Shown here: positions 23,644-36,592 of the stretch, piece by piece
Layout: every line of letters starts with the position of its first letter
How positions within the stretch are numbered: the first letter of the stretch is position 1
Origin: Turbatrix aceti
Lineage: Eukaryota; Nematoda; Chromadorea; Rhabditida; Panagrolaimidae
Assembly: GCA_963969345.1 (NCBI GenBank)
Contig: OZ017770.1
Coordinates: 3,667,246 to 3,731,245, forward strand
Length of the DNA: 64,000 nucleotides
Reading direction: 5' to 3'
The notes under the pieces: generated by a model
What the model was told of the DNA's origin: nothing
Database searches by the model: none
What the model saw: the letters and a program-made list of their open reading frames with translations, nothing else
Translations under genes and position numbers: made by a program

Positions 23644-26600
23644 TTCGCCTTGTTGCAGACTGTTGGCGGCATGTTGTCATCAAATGCCCTGGCCAATTGT
23701 TTTAATGGGGGATGCTTTGTGTGTTATAATCCGTCGATATTCCTTTGTGCTAGCTTAGAGATCTGTATGTCTGCTAGCAGACGTTAAAAAACACTCTTCC
23801 GGCAGTATTTTGCAATTTATCCGTTCGCTATGCTTTTTTATGCAGGTGAAAAGGCTTTGAGATGTTTTACAAGGTTAAAGTCCAAAATATTGCGTACCGA
23901 GATTAACTTTGATGACTCGCGGGATACTTGACGCGCATGCGCACCGACAGAGTTCTACTCTTATGCTATAGCGGTCTGCTGGGCTAAGTCAAAGCTATCA
24001 GCTGTGTCAACCTAAAAAAATCAGTTACAGGACACAAAGCGAATTTCTTTGCCATGTCTTGTTGAATTTTTTTGTGCTTTATCTCTGTTGCTGTATTTAC
24101 ACTGAATAATTACAAACTTTGTGTGTTTTGGGCGCGGTTTTGCGTTATCTCTTCTGTAAGCTTTTTTCCAAATGTTAAATTCCGCATTCAAAGCAACAGA
24201 ATTAGTTGTTTATTCTATAAATGGTGTTTCGTTTCTTGAATTGGGAACTCAAGCGCATCAGCGGTTCTAAAAGCTTGAATCTTTAGCGCGGGACGTTTCT
24301 TATTATGAAAAAATGGTGTTGCGGTTGTGCCGGGTTGTTCCATTCGTTTCTTTTGACTGTTTACTCAATGATATTTTGTTACCGATCAAAGGCATGTCTT
24401 TTTTGCTTACAGCAGCCCGCGAGACCCCCCTGCTTTGACTCATATTTCTCTAATTCTCTAGTTCCGCTACGTGATCGATCTCGTACAAAAAAAATGAACT
24501 TTTTGATTCTTCCCTGCAAGAATAGAGAATGACCACTACCTCAAATTACTGAGTGACGAACGAACACAAGAAAGAAAAGTGATAGACAAACCATTTTTTG
24601 CGGTTTGAAAGAAAGGTTTGTAACTAACTTACATACCAGACATTCATTGCGTGTCCTCATTTTTTTTCTGTGCGTGCTAACTTTATTCCAAATTCTGGCG
24701 ATAATTGCACTGCTAGTAAATGTACAACGCTAAATGTTTTTTTTTAAATTTTCGGGCCCAGAAAAATAGAAAACGGATATAGCCTGAAGCTCATGTGCAA
24801 CTTGTTTAACATATACATAATAGTAGTTGTCAGGGTGGGCTTTGAACAATAGTACGCTACATAGCCTGAAACATGTTTCCTGTGCGTATCACAAATTTGT
24901 CATTTCCTCGGAGCTTGTTTTCATGATAAGCATTAGCGCTGTGCCACTTTTTTTGCCATGCCTATCGGGGTGTTTTAAAAGTTTTATTTTCAACTCTTTT
25001 CCCTGTAAAAAAAACGCAAAACTGCATGGACGCCCCGGCGTGTGTTGACTACTATTTGCTCGTCAATAGTCATGTTTTTGTATTATTTTGGACCTCATTT
25101 ACCTTTTCCTGGTTACCTCAAGAAATAATTACGGTCTTAACGCGTCATGTATAACAAGCGCGACAATCTGTGAAGTCAAAGTCCGATATTCTTATTTCCG
25201 GCGACGTACAAGTCATCATGGGTGCGGTGTGCACCTTTTGACAATAAATACTTCATTCTCTGTGTAGGTGTTTTTTTGTGATTCATGTTGTAAATTGATT
25301 TCAATATTTGCTATTTTTTCAGCATAAATACCCCACGTTTGTAGTTAGAGTTGAGTATTTAGCTTCCCTCATTTTTAATGGAATTTTATTTACTTAGTAC
25401 GTCTTTAAAAAAATTAGCATCATTTTCTTTGTTTTTTGTTTAATTTTTTTTGTTCTCGTTAATATTCTGAACACTTTTCTCATATTCAAAAACATTGTTT
25501 GTTTTTTGTATTATTTATTTTTCAAATTTTTTAATGGTCGATCAGAGTTTTCCCAGCAGGAGAGAGGCATTGCAACTTTCAGCGTGGTGCTTGAGGTGTG
25601 AGGTGGATGATGCTGTTGGTATTTGCTTGCTGCATGAATGAGCTGCTCAGAATCTCGTAGGAGGTCCGCTGATTCACGGAAATGCGGCACATATAAATTT
25701 TGGATAATTCTTGACGTTAATGAAACTTTTTTGAAGCGGTAGCGTGTTGGGCAAAAATTTGGAATCTGTATCGAAGAATCGTTGATGTATTATAAAACTT
25801 TAGAACTTTGAATTCTAATTTGAATTTAGTTGATCTGAAATTATTCTTTGTGTTAGTGACGTTTGTTATCCCCATTCACAACTTTAGAAAACGCTATTGA
25901 ACATTTTGATTTCTATTTATTTTTTGATTATCTCATGTAAACTTTCAAGCATTGAAAGGAATGATAAATAGTATTTCAGCGGTCGATTTTGTGATTTCTC
26001 AGGGTAAACCTGTATTTTTGGACGTTTTAACATTTCTTTTTTTTACTGTGCGCAACTTTTATGTAAATTGTGTATCTTCTGTTGTTCTTTCTATTAACAT
26101 CTGTTGGCATGCAGTCGCTGTTTGAAATATCTTTTGTCATGCTGCAGACTGGGATGAGAAAATGGCACAGCCTATTGTTCGATCGGTGTGAAAGTTGTTT
26201 TTAGGCGGTTCGTTAGACGCATGTGGCGGTCCATCTGCTACTTTGTACAGTTTGTGCCTTTGTTTTTACTTCAAATTGATTTTTCTGATTCCGGGTATCG
26301 TCAAATGTGGTTATATTTTTCCTACGTGGAAAGATTAACTTCAGCTTAGTGGGTGTGTGGTGCTTCTTCGATTTTGATGTGTTTACGTTGTCTACTTATT
26401 TTACGCAAAGTACGACCCGGTCAAAAATCTTACTTTTTCTAGCGTATATGACCTGCCTTTGTTGGTTTCTGATTTTTTTTGTGCCTTAACGGATCTTGCT
26501 GGTGATGTTCCGTGATTTGTTCATCTCTGATGTAACCCTTATGTCCGGGATTATTTTCTGGAATTTTTTTTGATAAAAAGATCACTGATTTTTCGACGTC

Positions 26601-27115
26601 ATAAGGGCAGTTTCTTCCCTATTGATTGTTCCTGGGCACGTGCCAGACTAAGCCATTGCTTCTAATGTTTTGACCAGACAGCGCAGACAGAGTTTTTTTT
26701 GCTACAACAAACCGCGCTTTAGCGTTGTGGTTTTTTTTGTAGGCGGGGCTGCGGTTTGCTATTGCCGATCTAGAAAGAAAAAAAATTTTGTATTACAATG
26801 GTGCTGGCCGGCAACAAGTGAGCGTGTCTGGCAGCCAACAGAGAAGAGGTGTCCGGCTCGTTTGACCGAATGCACCTTTTGCGCCTTTTTTTCTGAATAA
26901 AAAATTGTACGGGCCATAAACCCGGTGTAAGTGTCCGTGCATGTAGAATGGTAACCTCTGGTTATCATGCACCCATGTTGTTCATTGCATTTACTTGAGC
27001 TATTTCCGTTACCTGTATCTGATAATATTTAGCTTTACTTTACGCGTTTTTGTTTGTTTTACGATGGACATGTTTTTTTTTGTTATATCACTGCTTTTTT
27101 CAGACAGCAAGGGTG
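23644..27115. other. intergenic, 3.5 kb upstream of the Na+/H+ exchanger
   Basis: Very T-rich on the + strand with many acceptor-like TTTTTCAG strings but no exon with coding content. It ends in a strong TTTTTTCAG at 27096-27103, twelve bases before the exchanger ATG. Distant 5'UTR exons cannot be excluded. Confidence 0.5.
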
Positions 27116-30004
27116 ATGATGAACTTGATTATCGGGTTACTGCTGCCAATGATCTTGGCCACGGGTCATGCCGGTTTGCCCGGCGACATATCCGATACTG
27201 TGACCGTTCTGGACTCGCTCAAAACAAGCACCGATGTTTCGCTTACCAGCTTTCCTGCGGACCTCATCAGCACTCAGAAACCACTCGATGTGCCAGTCAG
27301 CGTGCCTCCGAATAAGACTCAGATTATCTGTGATTCAAGTGACATGATCGACCACCGCAACCTATCGCCTCCGCAATGGCTTTTCGTCACACTGTTTGGT
27401 CTCTTGATTCTTACCAAGACCGGTGAGGGAGCATTTTTTTGTAAGGAACTTGCAATTATTTTTTTTTCATTTTATAGGCATTCGTCTGTTTCCCATTATT
27501 ACCGTCTACGTTCCCGAGTCGTTGTTTTTCGTTGCACTCGGCGTCGTTGTCGGTGTGCCGATCGGCGTACTATCAGACCATACCATTGCTTTTAACCACG
27601 AACAATTCTTTGGACTCCTGCTCCCTATCATAGTTCTGGAAGCGTCGTACTTTGTTTCTAACGGTTGTTTGTACGCAAATCTGTCCAAAGTTCTGACATT
27701 TGCCGTTCTGGGAACTCTTACTAACGTCTTACTGCAAGGTTTTATTATGTCTTTTCTCAAGCAATATTATTCGTTTCAAATCTCTGAACTCCAAATCTTC
27801 ATCTTTGCTACCATTCTCTCCGCCGTCGATCCTGTTGCCGTCATCTGTGTATTCCAAGACATCGGTGTCAACCAGGTATTGTACATCTCTGTGTTTGGTG
27901 AATCCCTTCTGAACGACGGTGTAACTGTTGTATTCTATCGTTTATTCGTTCAAATCGTTTCTATGGGTCATGATCGTCTTTACTTTCACATTGTGCTACA
28001 TGCTGTACTTCATTTTTGTTGGTCAGCATTCGTTGCTACGATCATAGGTCTCATCGGCGCTTACACTACCGGTTTTGTTACTAAGTAAGTTGCATTCTTT
28101 TTACCAATGATACGTGTTATATTTACTTTTTTAGATATACATACGGTATTACTATCGTTCAGCCTTTTTACTGCATTTTTGTGCCTTTCGGCGTCTACAC
28201 CATAGCCGAATCCTTCCACTATTCTGGTATCATCGCGTAAGTTGTTTTCTCGGCTTTTTATCAATTTGTAAAAAATGATTTTAGCATGATGGTAAATGTC
28301 ATCGTTATGAAGCCATACACGAATGTGAACCTTAACGTCGAATCAAAGAACCTTGTCAATTTCATGCTCAAGTCACTAGCCGCAGGGTTAGTTTTTTAGC
28401 TTTCCTTATCAGCGACAAAAAAATAAACAAACGATTTATTTTTAGCACAGAGTCGTACATTTTTATGTTTCTGGGCATTGGTGTTTTCCAATTGCTTCGA
28501 ACTGCGGATATCACATTCACCCTCGTCGCACTGATTTCGACTATCGTCGTCCGCTTTATTGTTGTCTTTGCATGGGGCGCCTTTATCAACATCTTTGCCG
28601 CAAGGCCGCTATCCATCGTCGATCTCTTCATTATGGCATACGGCGGGCTTCGTGGTGCCGTTTGTTTTGGCCTCGTCATGGCTGTTGATGCTCAGGAATC
28701 TCCGTGCAAGCGCTACTTTGCATCCACAGCTATCGTCATTATCCTGTTCACCATCTTTATTCAGGGTGGCACAATCAAGGATCTTGTCGTCAGGTTGAAA
28801 GTAAAGACCGAGGCTTCTAAAAATAAGGATGAAATTACCAAATTTGAATTGGTAACAACGGAAGCCATCTACAACATTACTGAAGCCATTTCGCTGATCA
28901 CAGGGCGTTCATTTTTTTACAACGTAAGTCATTTGGTCTTTGATGAAGCAACTACGTGGAGTGCAAATAAGACGGAGTGACAGCGGGCAGGGACAGGTCT
29001 AGAATGCTTGAGCGTTTGATAAACTCACAGTTTTTTAGGTCATGTATCAACTGAGACATTACCACGATCTATACATTGCTCCGATTTTCACTTACAACTA
29101 TAACGTCAATCGCAATCGCAGTGCTTTCCGTCTGGCCGAGCAAAACGAGCGCATTGAGATGAAAGAAGCAGCCAAGTCGATTGCAAAGTTCGGCAGTTTT
29201 GCCGCTCTTCCAATTCAGCCCGATGAATCACCATTTGGAATGCGCAAGGTTCAGTCTGTTTCGTACCAGCCGAGTTCGAACTTTGAGACAGAAAATCCAC
29301 AGAGAAATCATCACGTTACCATCAATATTCCCGAAGCTGTCGAAGAAGAAAACGAAAATGAGCTTCCTCCGATTGATTCGTCTAACGACTTTACACTCCT
29401 GCACAATCTTATTAACGAAAACCGAACTGTGCACACGAACCTTTACAGCCGTTACTTCACGGATGACGCTTCACCAAGTCGTCCCACTGTGTTCACGCTT
29501 TTCGGAGAGGCGAGTGACGCTTCACCGGATTTCGGTTATCTAAAATTTTCGTTTCAGGATAATACTAAGGCAAAAACTGACCGCCCCAAGCACAATGCCT
29601 ACAACACTGTGGCGGCTCCGGAGCACTTGGGCTTGCAGCTGCGCAAGAAGGATCCGAAGAACGGTAATCATACGCACCGTTTGTCGAGCATCGACTGGAA
29701 GGGCCCAAACACCTCTGCTGGACCGTCTGTTTCGCTGGAGAAGGGCGAGAAAATCAAGACAAAGAACTACGCGCATACTGCTCCTTCGCGTCCTCAGTTT
29801 TCCATGGGCGATGTCGACGATGACTCTCACATGCCCGCTTCCAGCAGCCATCCGACTCGCCGTGATCCTGGTACCGGATCTGGTCCCTCATACTCTACAA
29901 ACGGTCGCTTCCGCGTTGCTCGTAAGTTGACGGAAAAGGACGACACTGAATCGACCTCTCTGATCGGTGACAACAGTTCTGAAGATAAGGAACACGACAA
30001 CTGA
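27116..30004 (+). CDS. Na+/H+ exchanger, NHE family
   Basis: Plasma-membrane-type cation/proton antiporter of about 853 aa. Exons: 27116-27422, 27478-28084, 28135-28236, 28285-28386, 28446-28923, 29039-30004. The N-terminus is a signal-peptide-like MMNLIIGLLLPMILATGHAG, then about twelve membrane segments. Family motifs: LLPIIVLEASYF, SAVDPVAVICVFQDIGVN, the transport-site ND in GESLLNDGVTVVFY (about residues 248-249) and GGLRGAVCFGLVM. After YNVMYQLRHYHDLYIAP comes a long hydrophilic regulatory tail rich in Ser, Pro and charge. The last exon is called as one open frame; a cryptic 23-base GTTATC..TTTCAG segment near 29536 is too short to be an intron. A TTTTTTCAG acceptor lies 12 bases upstream of the ATG. 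AATAAA is at 30158-30163. The nhx paralogue cannot be decided. Confidence 0.92.
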
Positions 30005-31971
30005 AGCGAATAATCACCAACACACGCAATGAAGACAATAATATCCCTCGCTTTAACTGTTTTATCCTGTTAAACACCTTCATGATCATTTCGTTAATTA
30101 CGTTTTACTGAATGCATTTCTCGCGGGTTTTTGGATTTGTTTTTAGGATGTGTTTAAAATAAACCATATCACCGCAGAGGTTATTTGAGGAACAACAATA
30201 AAAAAACAAGGGTTTCCCTTATAGTGCCGGGTACGGCAGTTACTTGTCCATGACGCACTTGACCTTGAGGCTTCAATTGACGGGGGTAAACAATAGTCAA
30301 GGGGCAATATGTAAAGTAAGGCTCTTGTAGAATTGTGAAATGCCGGGAAGGGCAAAAAAATGTGTTTTTTAAAAATGGTTTTATCTTATTTTTTTGGCTT
30401 TTTGGATCTCTTGTTACGTGCGACTCTGCACGGTTAAACAAAAGTGAGCAAAAAAAGTAAAAAGAATGAATGAGTTAAATTTTTTGCGCTGACAAAAAAA
30501 CAGGTGCGGCTAAAAAATGCAGGTTATACAAATAAATGTAATAAATATAACAAAAAATTATCTGCGAATTTACCCCCATTTTTTTGTGACTATAAGCTAC
30601 AATAAAAAAATTTAAATTGAAAACAACTTAAAGAAAATATTTAATGCATTATGAATAATATCAACGTTTTAAAATGTATTATGAAAATATTAAATGTATT
30701 ATGAATACTGTTCTCGACCTCAGTTTTATTAATAAATAAAAACCTCTTGCTTTTCGGCAACCGATTATGACCAGTCAACCAGCTCGCAGAGAAGAAGGAC
30801 CCTTTTTCTTCCAATTTGTCCGGATGGTTACATCGCGTCTTTTTTTACTGCAGCAAAAGACTATAGTGAAAGGGACTGGAAAATTCTACCACCTGTACAA
30901 ATGTTTCCTTTTCCTTCGCTTTTTACGCAAGTGAAAGCAGCACTTAATAACCACATAGGTTTAATGAAAAACAAATGACTATTATTTTTTTTGTAAAATG
31001 CAATTTTTACCTCAGTACATTGTGGTTACTATTCAGGTTATCAATTGAGAGTTGTCAACAAATGCAAAATTACCAGTTTTGAATTTTGCGGTAAAGTTCT
31101 GAAACGTGGATTTTTTGTATGGCATTACGTTACGTTGATTAGTTTTTGCAAAAAAACCGATTGCGATGACCCTCATATTGCTGCATTGCAAAAAATCATG
31201 AGTTGCATCTGCAAGAAAAATTGACGCGACGGCTTTTACGGTACTTTCACCAATGTAGCAGTTGAACGTACCTAGCTCAACGGCGCTGTTCCTGCAGTAT
31301 CGTAACAGGATTGTGATGAGCGCTCACGTGGTGATATCGAAACTGAGAGTACAGTAATTGTTCCCACTGTTTAAAAGTGCTATCTCGCTCTCATCCTGGA
31401 GTCATCATTCATTTTGTGAGCATTGCTCAACACGTTTTTCTCCGCACAGCATTGAGTGATTTTTCTTCCTATTTATTCACCTTTTTTTTGATGAAATGAT
31501 GTCATTGATGATTTTTTTGTATTTTTTCATTTATTTTTTGTTAAGCGATATAATAAATTTGCATGATTAATATGTGATCGGAGTTACTTAAGTCAATCCG
31601 TCCTTTCTGATGTCCCAAATTATTTGATTAATAAATCCTTGATTGAAGCCCAATTGGCGTTGATTTCCTCTTTTCAGACTATTAGCGCCGTTTCGGTACA
31701 GAATTTGTTCGACACTAACTTTTTTATCTGAGCGGGAATTTTTCCAACCGCGATGTAAAAATGCCCTTTGTTTCATTTGTTTTAGTGCTCCAAAATTATC
31801 CTTTCTTTATGACAGGCAAATATTGCAAACAAGGTTATTGAGTCATAAAAGTGAAAATATCTCAGATATCCAAAAACAAACAAATCGGAAATAAAGACGG
31901 ATTGCAAAACCGGTGAATCGTGAAGCAAAGGAGTAACCCGGAGATAAAAGGTGTAAAAGCTTGTTTGAGCA
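30005..31971. other. intergenic between convergent genes, 2.0 kb
   Basis: 3' flanks of the exchanger and the SH3 gene. An AATGYATTATGAA motif occurs three times at about 30641-30710. Otherwise AT-rich with no coding signal. Confidence 0.5.
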
Positions 31972-33809
31972 TTAATCGTTGTTTTGTTGCACATATGTCA
32001 GGGGTACAAGCCCGGAGCGTCCATCAACACTGCCCTTGATCCAATCAGAATCCGGAAATTCTTCCAGCACCTGTATGACGTCTCCTGGTTCAAAAACCAA
32101 GTCTCCTTCGACGCCGCTGCAGAAGCCATACAAAGCCGTAACCGTCTTGACTTTTGTAGCAAGTTTGGCTAGATTATCAGCAAATTTGTGATCAAATTTG
32201 GATGCCATCGGAATAGAATCAAGGTTATCAACGTGTACAAAGTTGAGCGGGAAGATACCGCGGCGATGATTGCACTCGCCACGAAGCCATTCCGTATCGA
32301 TGCGTTCAATGACCGTGATTAAGTCACCCTGCCGGAACTGAAGACTTTGGTATGTACGCACTCAAAAGTTAAGAAAAAACAACAAACCGATAAATCGCCG
32401 TCAACGCCGGTATTGTAGTCAAAAATAGCACGTGCGATATTTTTGGTATTTGTTCTAAAAAAAGCTGTTGTTTTATCGCTGATGAATTAAAAAACCTACG
32501 AAAAGCCAGTGTAGTCGGAAACAGATGTACGCAAAGCTGTGGGCTGGCTCTGCTTGGCAGTTGACGTCGGAACAAGCGGTACTTTAATCGACAAAAAAGA
32601 AATCGGCACTATTCCGGATTCACCTGTGCGGGTGTTAGTCGCAAAAATCCAGGAATCGTCGACTTCACGCTTCAGAAGCACAGTGTCGTTCGGCTGACAG
32701 TTGAGCTCGTCGTGATGATCTGACTTGTACGGATACTTGACCAGTGCGTGGGGTTCAGTAATCGGAGAAGACGTTTTCCATGTTTCAGTTTTCAGTGGAG
32801 CAGGCGAAATAGGCGGGAAAGAGCTAGGAGGCGTCGACCAGCTTGTTTCCACGAGCGTAGGTGGAGGGGCATTTGATCGACCTGAATTTGACCAATTTTC
32901 AATTTTTGTCAGCTCACTGGACCAATCGTTGGTGCGATTCGTTGACAGATTGGGAATCGATGCGGATCCAACTTTTGGTGGAGGTGGACGGGCCGGGGGT
33001 TCTTAAAAGCATGGATTATTCAAATCACGTAAAATCGGGTTAAATAAACTAACTTTTTGGCTGCGCGGGAAAAAGATCGGCTAGAAAGCTATTTGGATCC
33101 GGTTCCGTAGATTTGCAACGCGGAGTCATCAAATCGTCGGTGTAAAACTGAGAATGAGATTTGTTGTTGTACGGATCCCCCGTGAGACTCGGATAAAGAA
33201 CACTGCGCTGTGGTGCATTCAGATCTATAAAAAAGATGATGAATCATCTGCACACATGTTTATATAAAAAAAACTTACGATTTTGTGTCGAGTCAGATTG
33301 GCTCCACATTGAAGATGATGAGTTTTCCATGAGGGGCGTTTCCTGTGGCTTGGAATGTGCTAGGCCCATTACAGGAAGCCGTTCAAACTGCTTTGCAAGC
33401 CCCAAGATTGAGCTTCGATTCGACGGTGATTGTGCAGTCGAGATGACAGCATCTCTTGCCTGCGGATTTTGCATGGCGGACACAGCAGCGGATCTTACCT
33501 GCTCGTTTTTTGCAGCGGCAACTGCTGTTCGCTGAACAGTTGGGTTTTTCGCAATGTTGACAATGCCGCTCCGAACCGCCGGATTGTTGAGGGATTCAAA
33601 GAGCGACTTGGTATTAGCGAAAGAAAAACTTTCTGCAAGAGAGCAATGAGTTTTTCTATCCCCCCAATCGCCTGTCTAGACAAACCAGTTGATGACGTCG
33701 CGTTCGACGTCGGCCGATTGCGATAAGATGGCATGCTTGAAGCCAGGGACTCGTTTCGGGATTTGTTACCAGATGGCGGAGGAGGAAGATTTTTGCTAGG
33801 CGGAAACAT
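31972..33809 (-). CDS. protein with three C-terminal SH3 domains (SH3D19-like)
   Basis: Probable adaptor/scaffold of 527 aa. Exons: 33809-33686, 33632-33279, 33224-33054, 33001-32500, 32454-32388, 32337-31972. The N-terminal half is Pro/Ser-rich (KNLPPPPSGNK, ARPPPPKVGS) with an Ala/Gln-rich helical stretch (NPTVQRTAVAAAKNEQVRSA). SH3-1 lies at ~302-360 (ALVKYPYKSDHHDELNCQPND), SH3-2 at ~391-445 (ARAIFDYNTGVDGDLSFRQGD, split by an intron exactly in DLS|FRQGD), SH3-3 at ~468-522 (VTALYGFCSGVEGDLVFEPGD). ALYDY-, GD- and W-containing core positions are present in all three. Exon 1 is spliced after ACTG; reading through gives a wrong-frame tail. Similarity to SH3D19-type proteins is by architecture; orthology and partners are not established. 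Confidence 0.88.
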
Positions 33810-34587
33810 GGTAATATCACTCTAACTGCAAAAATGTATCAACATATCGAAATCACGATAGATACACACACACAGAGACAGAGACAATGACGCAAAGCGC
33901 GTATTCGACGATTGCTCAGAAAAAAAAAGTCAACCTTGCATCGTCTCCCTGTGTGTAAACAGCGACGAGGCACAAAATAAGCGCAGCAAGTTTGTCGCCA
34001 TGCCTTCAAACAAATGGACGATGAACCAAATGGATAGAGGGATCACATACAACACCAAAAACGTACAAAAGCGTTAAACGAAAAATTTTATCAGCAATTT
34101 CGAGTGACGCATTGGGGAAAAGTGCAAAACATCGATCACAACGGGACGAGAAGTCATACTAGCATTTGAATGACGCGGTCCGGTCCGTCGTCTGTGTACC
34201 AATCTATACATTGCTAAGAGGAGGTAAATTCGAAGACGCACACGATAATTTATTTCGTTCGGCTGGGATATAATTGAAAAATACAACTGCTGCAGCGCCG
34301 CAGACGCCCTTATCGCAACGCCGACCGCGGCGGCGTAGAATATGAACGCATTCAATCGTGTTCTCGACCGGGTGAAAGAGTTGTCTCGTGGTGACTGGCG
34401 TACACCATTGAGATACCACACACTGAAGCCGATTATCTGTGTCATCGTGTATTAGTAGCCAGTCAGTCCGCAATCTACTTTCCAGGTTCAATAATGTAAA
34501 ATCCTCCCGAAAAAAATTATACGCTGTTATTTTTTGTTTTCGATGAGCCAAAATGTCCTTTATTTATTATTATAAAAAAACAAGCGA
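33810..34587. other. intergenic, 0.78 kb
   Basis: Promoter region of the SH3 gene and 3' flank of emc-7 (AATAAA on the - strand at 34568-34563). Overlapping ORFs in several frames have no family-like content. Confidence 0.5.
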
Positions 34588-35319
34588 TTATTTGTGTTTT
34601 CGCGACGAACCAGCGGCTTTTTTGGTGGGCTGCTGGTTGCCACCCCAGAAGTTTGCGAGCATGTCTTCCATTTTTGGTAGTTGCATATTTTGCATCTCCT
34701 GAAATTGGCTGGTATGAAAAAAAGCCACACCGCCTCAAAAAACCCACTTTTTGGAGTTCAGGATCCTGCGCCGTGATTTTGGGAGTAATCACCATGAGCA
34801 CAAAAGCGACGAGAAGCATGATGACCATGGGGTTCATGAGCACATCCGTGACACGGAAGGCTTCGCGTGGCCGGAAGTAGCGCGTGGGTTGGCGAGGAAC
34901 CAGGTGGAGAGGATAGGAAATGATATCGACGACATTGGGCTGTACGAGATTTAGCCGTCGGCCCCTAGCCTTGCCCTTCGAGTTGATGTCCACTCTGACA
35001 GGCTCAAAGATGTAATCAACGCACGATACCTCGACGATGTAAGAACCCGGAGTCACGCCTTCAACCACAAAACTTCCGTCCGCTCTGAAAGACAACATTG
35101 ATTGTACAAGACCGAATAAAAGTCATTATTTACCCACCTTATAAGCCCGATGTGCTCTCCGTGGTTTACGAGAACAACGGTGTTTGCCCGCCAGTTTTTG
35201 GTCGTGGGGAAATCGAGGAAGTCCACTTTACCCGTAATTTGAAAGAGATTTGATACACTTGAAGCGCTGCATACGACCGCAGATATCGCAAAAATAATAA
35301 TCGAGGGTAGGCGAATCAT
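34588..35319 (-). CDS. emc-7: ER membrane protein complex subunit 7
   Basis: Lumenal/one-pass subunit of the EMC membrane-protein insertase. Exons: 35319-35138, 35084-34748, 34698-34588; 209 aa. It has a signal peptide (MIRLPSIIIFAISAVVCSAS), a beta-rich lumenal domain (VVLVNHGEHIGLIRADGSFV, VTPGSYIVEVSCVDYIFEPV, VDINSKGKARGRRLN), the conserved YPLHLVPRQPTRYFRPREAF, one membrane span (MNPMVIMLLVAFVLMVITP) and a cytosolic tail (EMQNMQLPKMEDMLANFWGG) ending in basic residues, as in EMC7. A TTACAG acceptor abuts the ATG directly. Only 152 bases separate it from the upstream ARPC4 stop, suggesting a shared pre-mRNA. AATAAA lies 20 bases past the stop. Confidence 0.95.
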
Positions 35320-35471
35320 CTGTAATGCACCACGTGTTCGACAAATATTTTGTTACACAAAAAAAAATATAAAAACGTCAGAAAACGTTTCCGAAATCCT
35401 CGGAGCTTTGCTAAATTGGATTGCAAATTTTATAGCACAAATTAAACAAACAACAATACAGAATTTCCAAC

Positions 35472-36055
35472 TCAATAAAACTTGTTGAGAAAATCTTCGG
35501 CGGCGTTGCGAGTGCGAGCGTTGACTGCGAGTTTGAGATTGTTCATGTTCTTGTCCACACCTTGCAAAAATTCGAGAATAAAATCCACGACTTTGTAGGG
35601 TAACAAGCGATTCGTATGGTCACTGTAAATCAGAAAACTGAAATCATAACCGCGTTGAGGAGTTTTGCAGAGAACGACGAAGTCAAACGAGCGTTTATGA
35701 ATGAAATCAGAAAAACTCGTGTAGATCCATTTTTCGAGTTCATCGTTCTTCTTGAAAGCCACATTGATAAGCACAGAGTTGACTGAAGCAGCGATTGAGA
35801 CACGTTCTGCGTTGTTCTTGGCAATGACGACGGGAAAACAGACCATTTCAGGACAAGCTTTGTTCTCGTTAAACGGATAGAGCTCAGGACGCATCTGACG
35901 CTCCACAACTTGTGATTCAAGCAACTCTACAGACATCAGACTTTCGAGTGTTCTTTTCACCGTGAGCAAGTATGGAGACAACCCGACAGGAGGCTGAAAA
36001 AGGCCGTAGGCTTTCAATCCAACCACAGCAAAGTCCCTACCTTCTGATCGCTCAT
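35472..36055 (-). CDS. arx-6: Arp2/3 complex subunit 4 (ARPC4/p20), downstream copy
   Basis: Core structural subunit of the actin-nucleating Arp2/3 complex. Exons: 36055-36041 (MSDQK) and 35993-35472; 178 aa (vertebrate ARPC4 168). Family segments: SPYLLTVKRTLES, ESQVVERQMRPEL, SVNSVLINVAFKKNDELEKW, GYDFSFLI, LLPYKVVDFILEFLQGVDKN and a C-terminus NNLKLAVNARTRNAAEDFL. The short first exon was chosen over reading back to an upstream frame because its ATG, donor GTAGGG and acceptor TTTTTCAG all fit and the start then matches family length. A TTTTAG acceptor-like site is 34 bases upstream of the ATG. A second copy lies 538 bases upstream; which is the arx-6 orthologue is undecided. Confidence 0.93.
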
Positions 36056-36592
36056 GGTGAGCCCGCTTTGCAACCTCCAAAGTGAAAACCTAAAAGCGCA
36101 ATTGTATAAAAACAATGTCAATGTGCAGGCAACAAAACGCTATAGGTTGCCATAAAAGTTTACAAACTAAGCAACAAATATGGAGAAAAGAGCAAACTGA
36201 AATAAAAGTGTAACGCCTAGACGCATGTATGGGAAACGCTTTTAATCGAAGTCAACGTTGCCGCAGCGATTGTTGTTTCTTCGCGTTTTGTTAGCTATGC
36301 AGCAGTTCAGAACACTTTGACAATCGATGCGCGCGCAAACGTACAAGCGTCCATTGTCCGTAGTTGTCGAGTCGTGTGCATCACTCTATGTACTCCTGGA
36401 TTATTATGGGATATTTTTTATTTCCATATTTCATGAAGGTTCTTTTTTTCGTAAAACAGTAAAGCAAAGAACACAACTGAAGGAATGACAAGAGAACCGG
36501 CTTTGTTGATCCCGGTGAATTTAGCGGTGTGAGCAGTGGCTGCATACAAGACAGTGAGGCTTCTCCCTGTCGGTTGCGGCAAAAGACGTGTA
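36056..36592. other. spacer between the two ARPC4 genes, 0.54 kb
   Basis: No coding sequence. It is long for an intercistronic spacer, so the downstream copy probably has its own promoter here. Confidence 0.5.

Noticed and set aside
33495..33685. Unspliced continuation of SH3-gene exon 1
   Set aside because: Frame is lost relative to the clear NPAVRSGIVN frame; a 53-base intron (33685-33633) with good GTTTGT and TTGCAG borders restores it.
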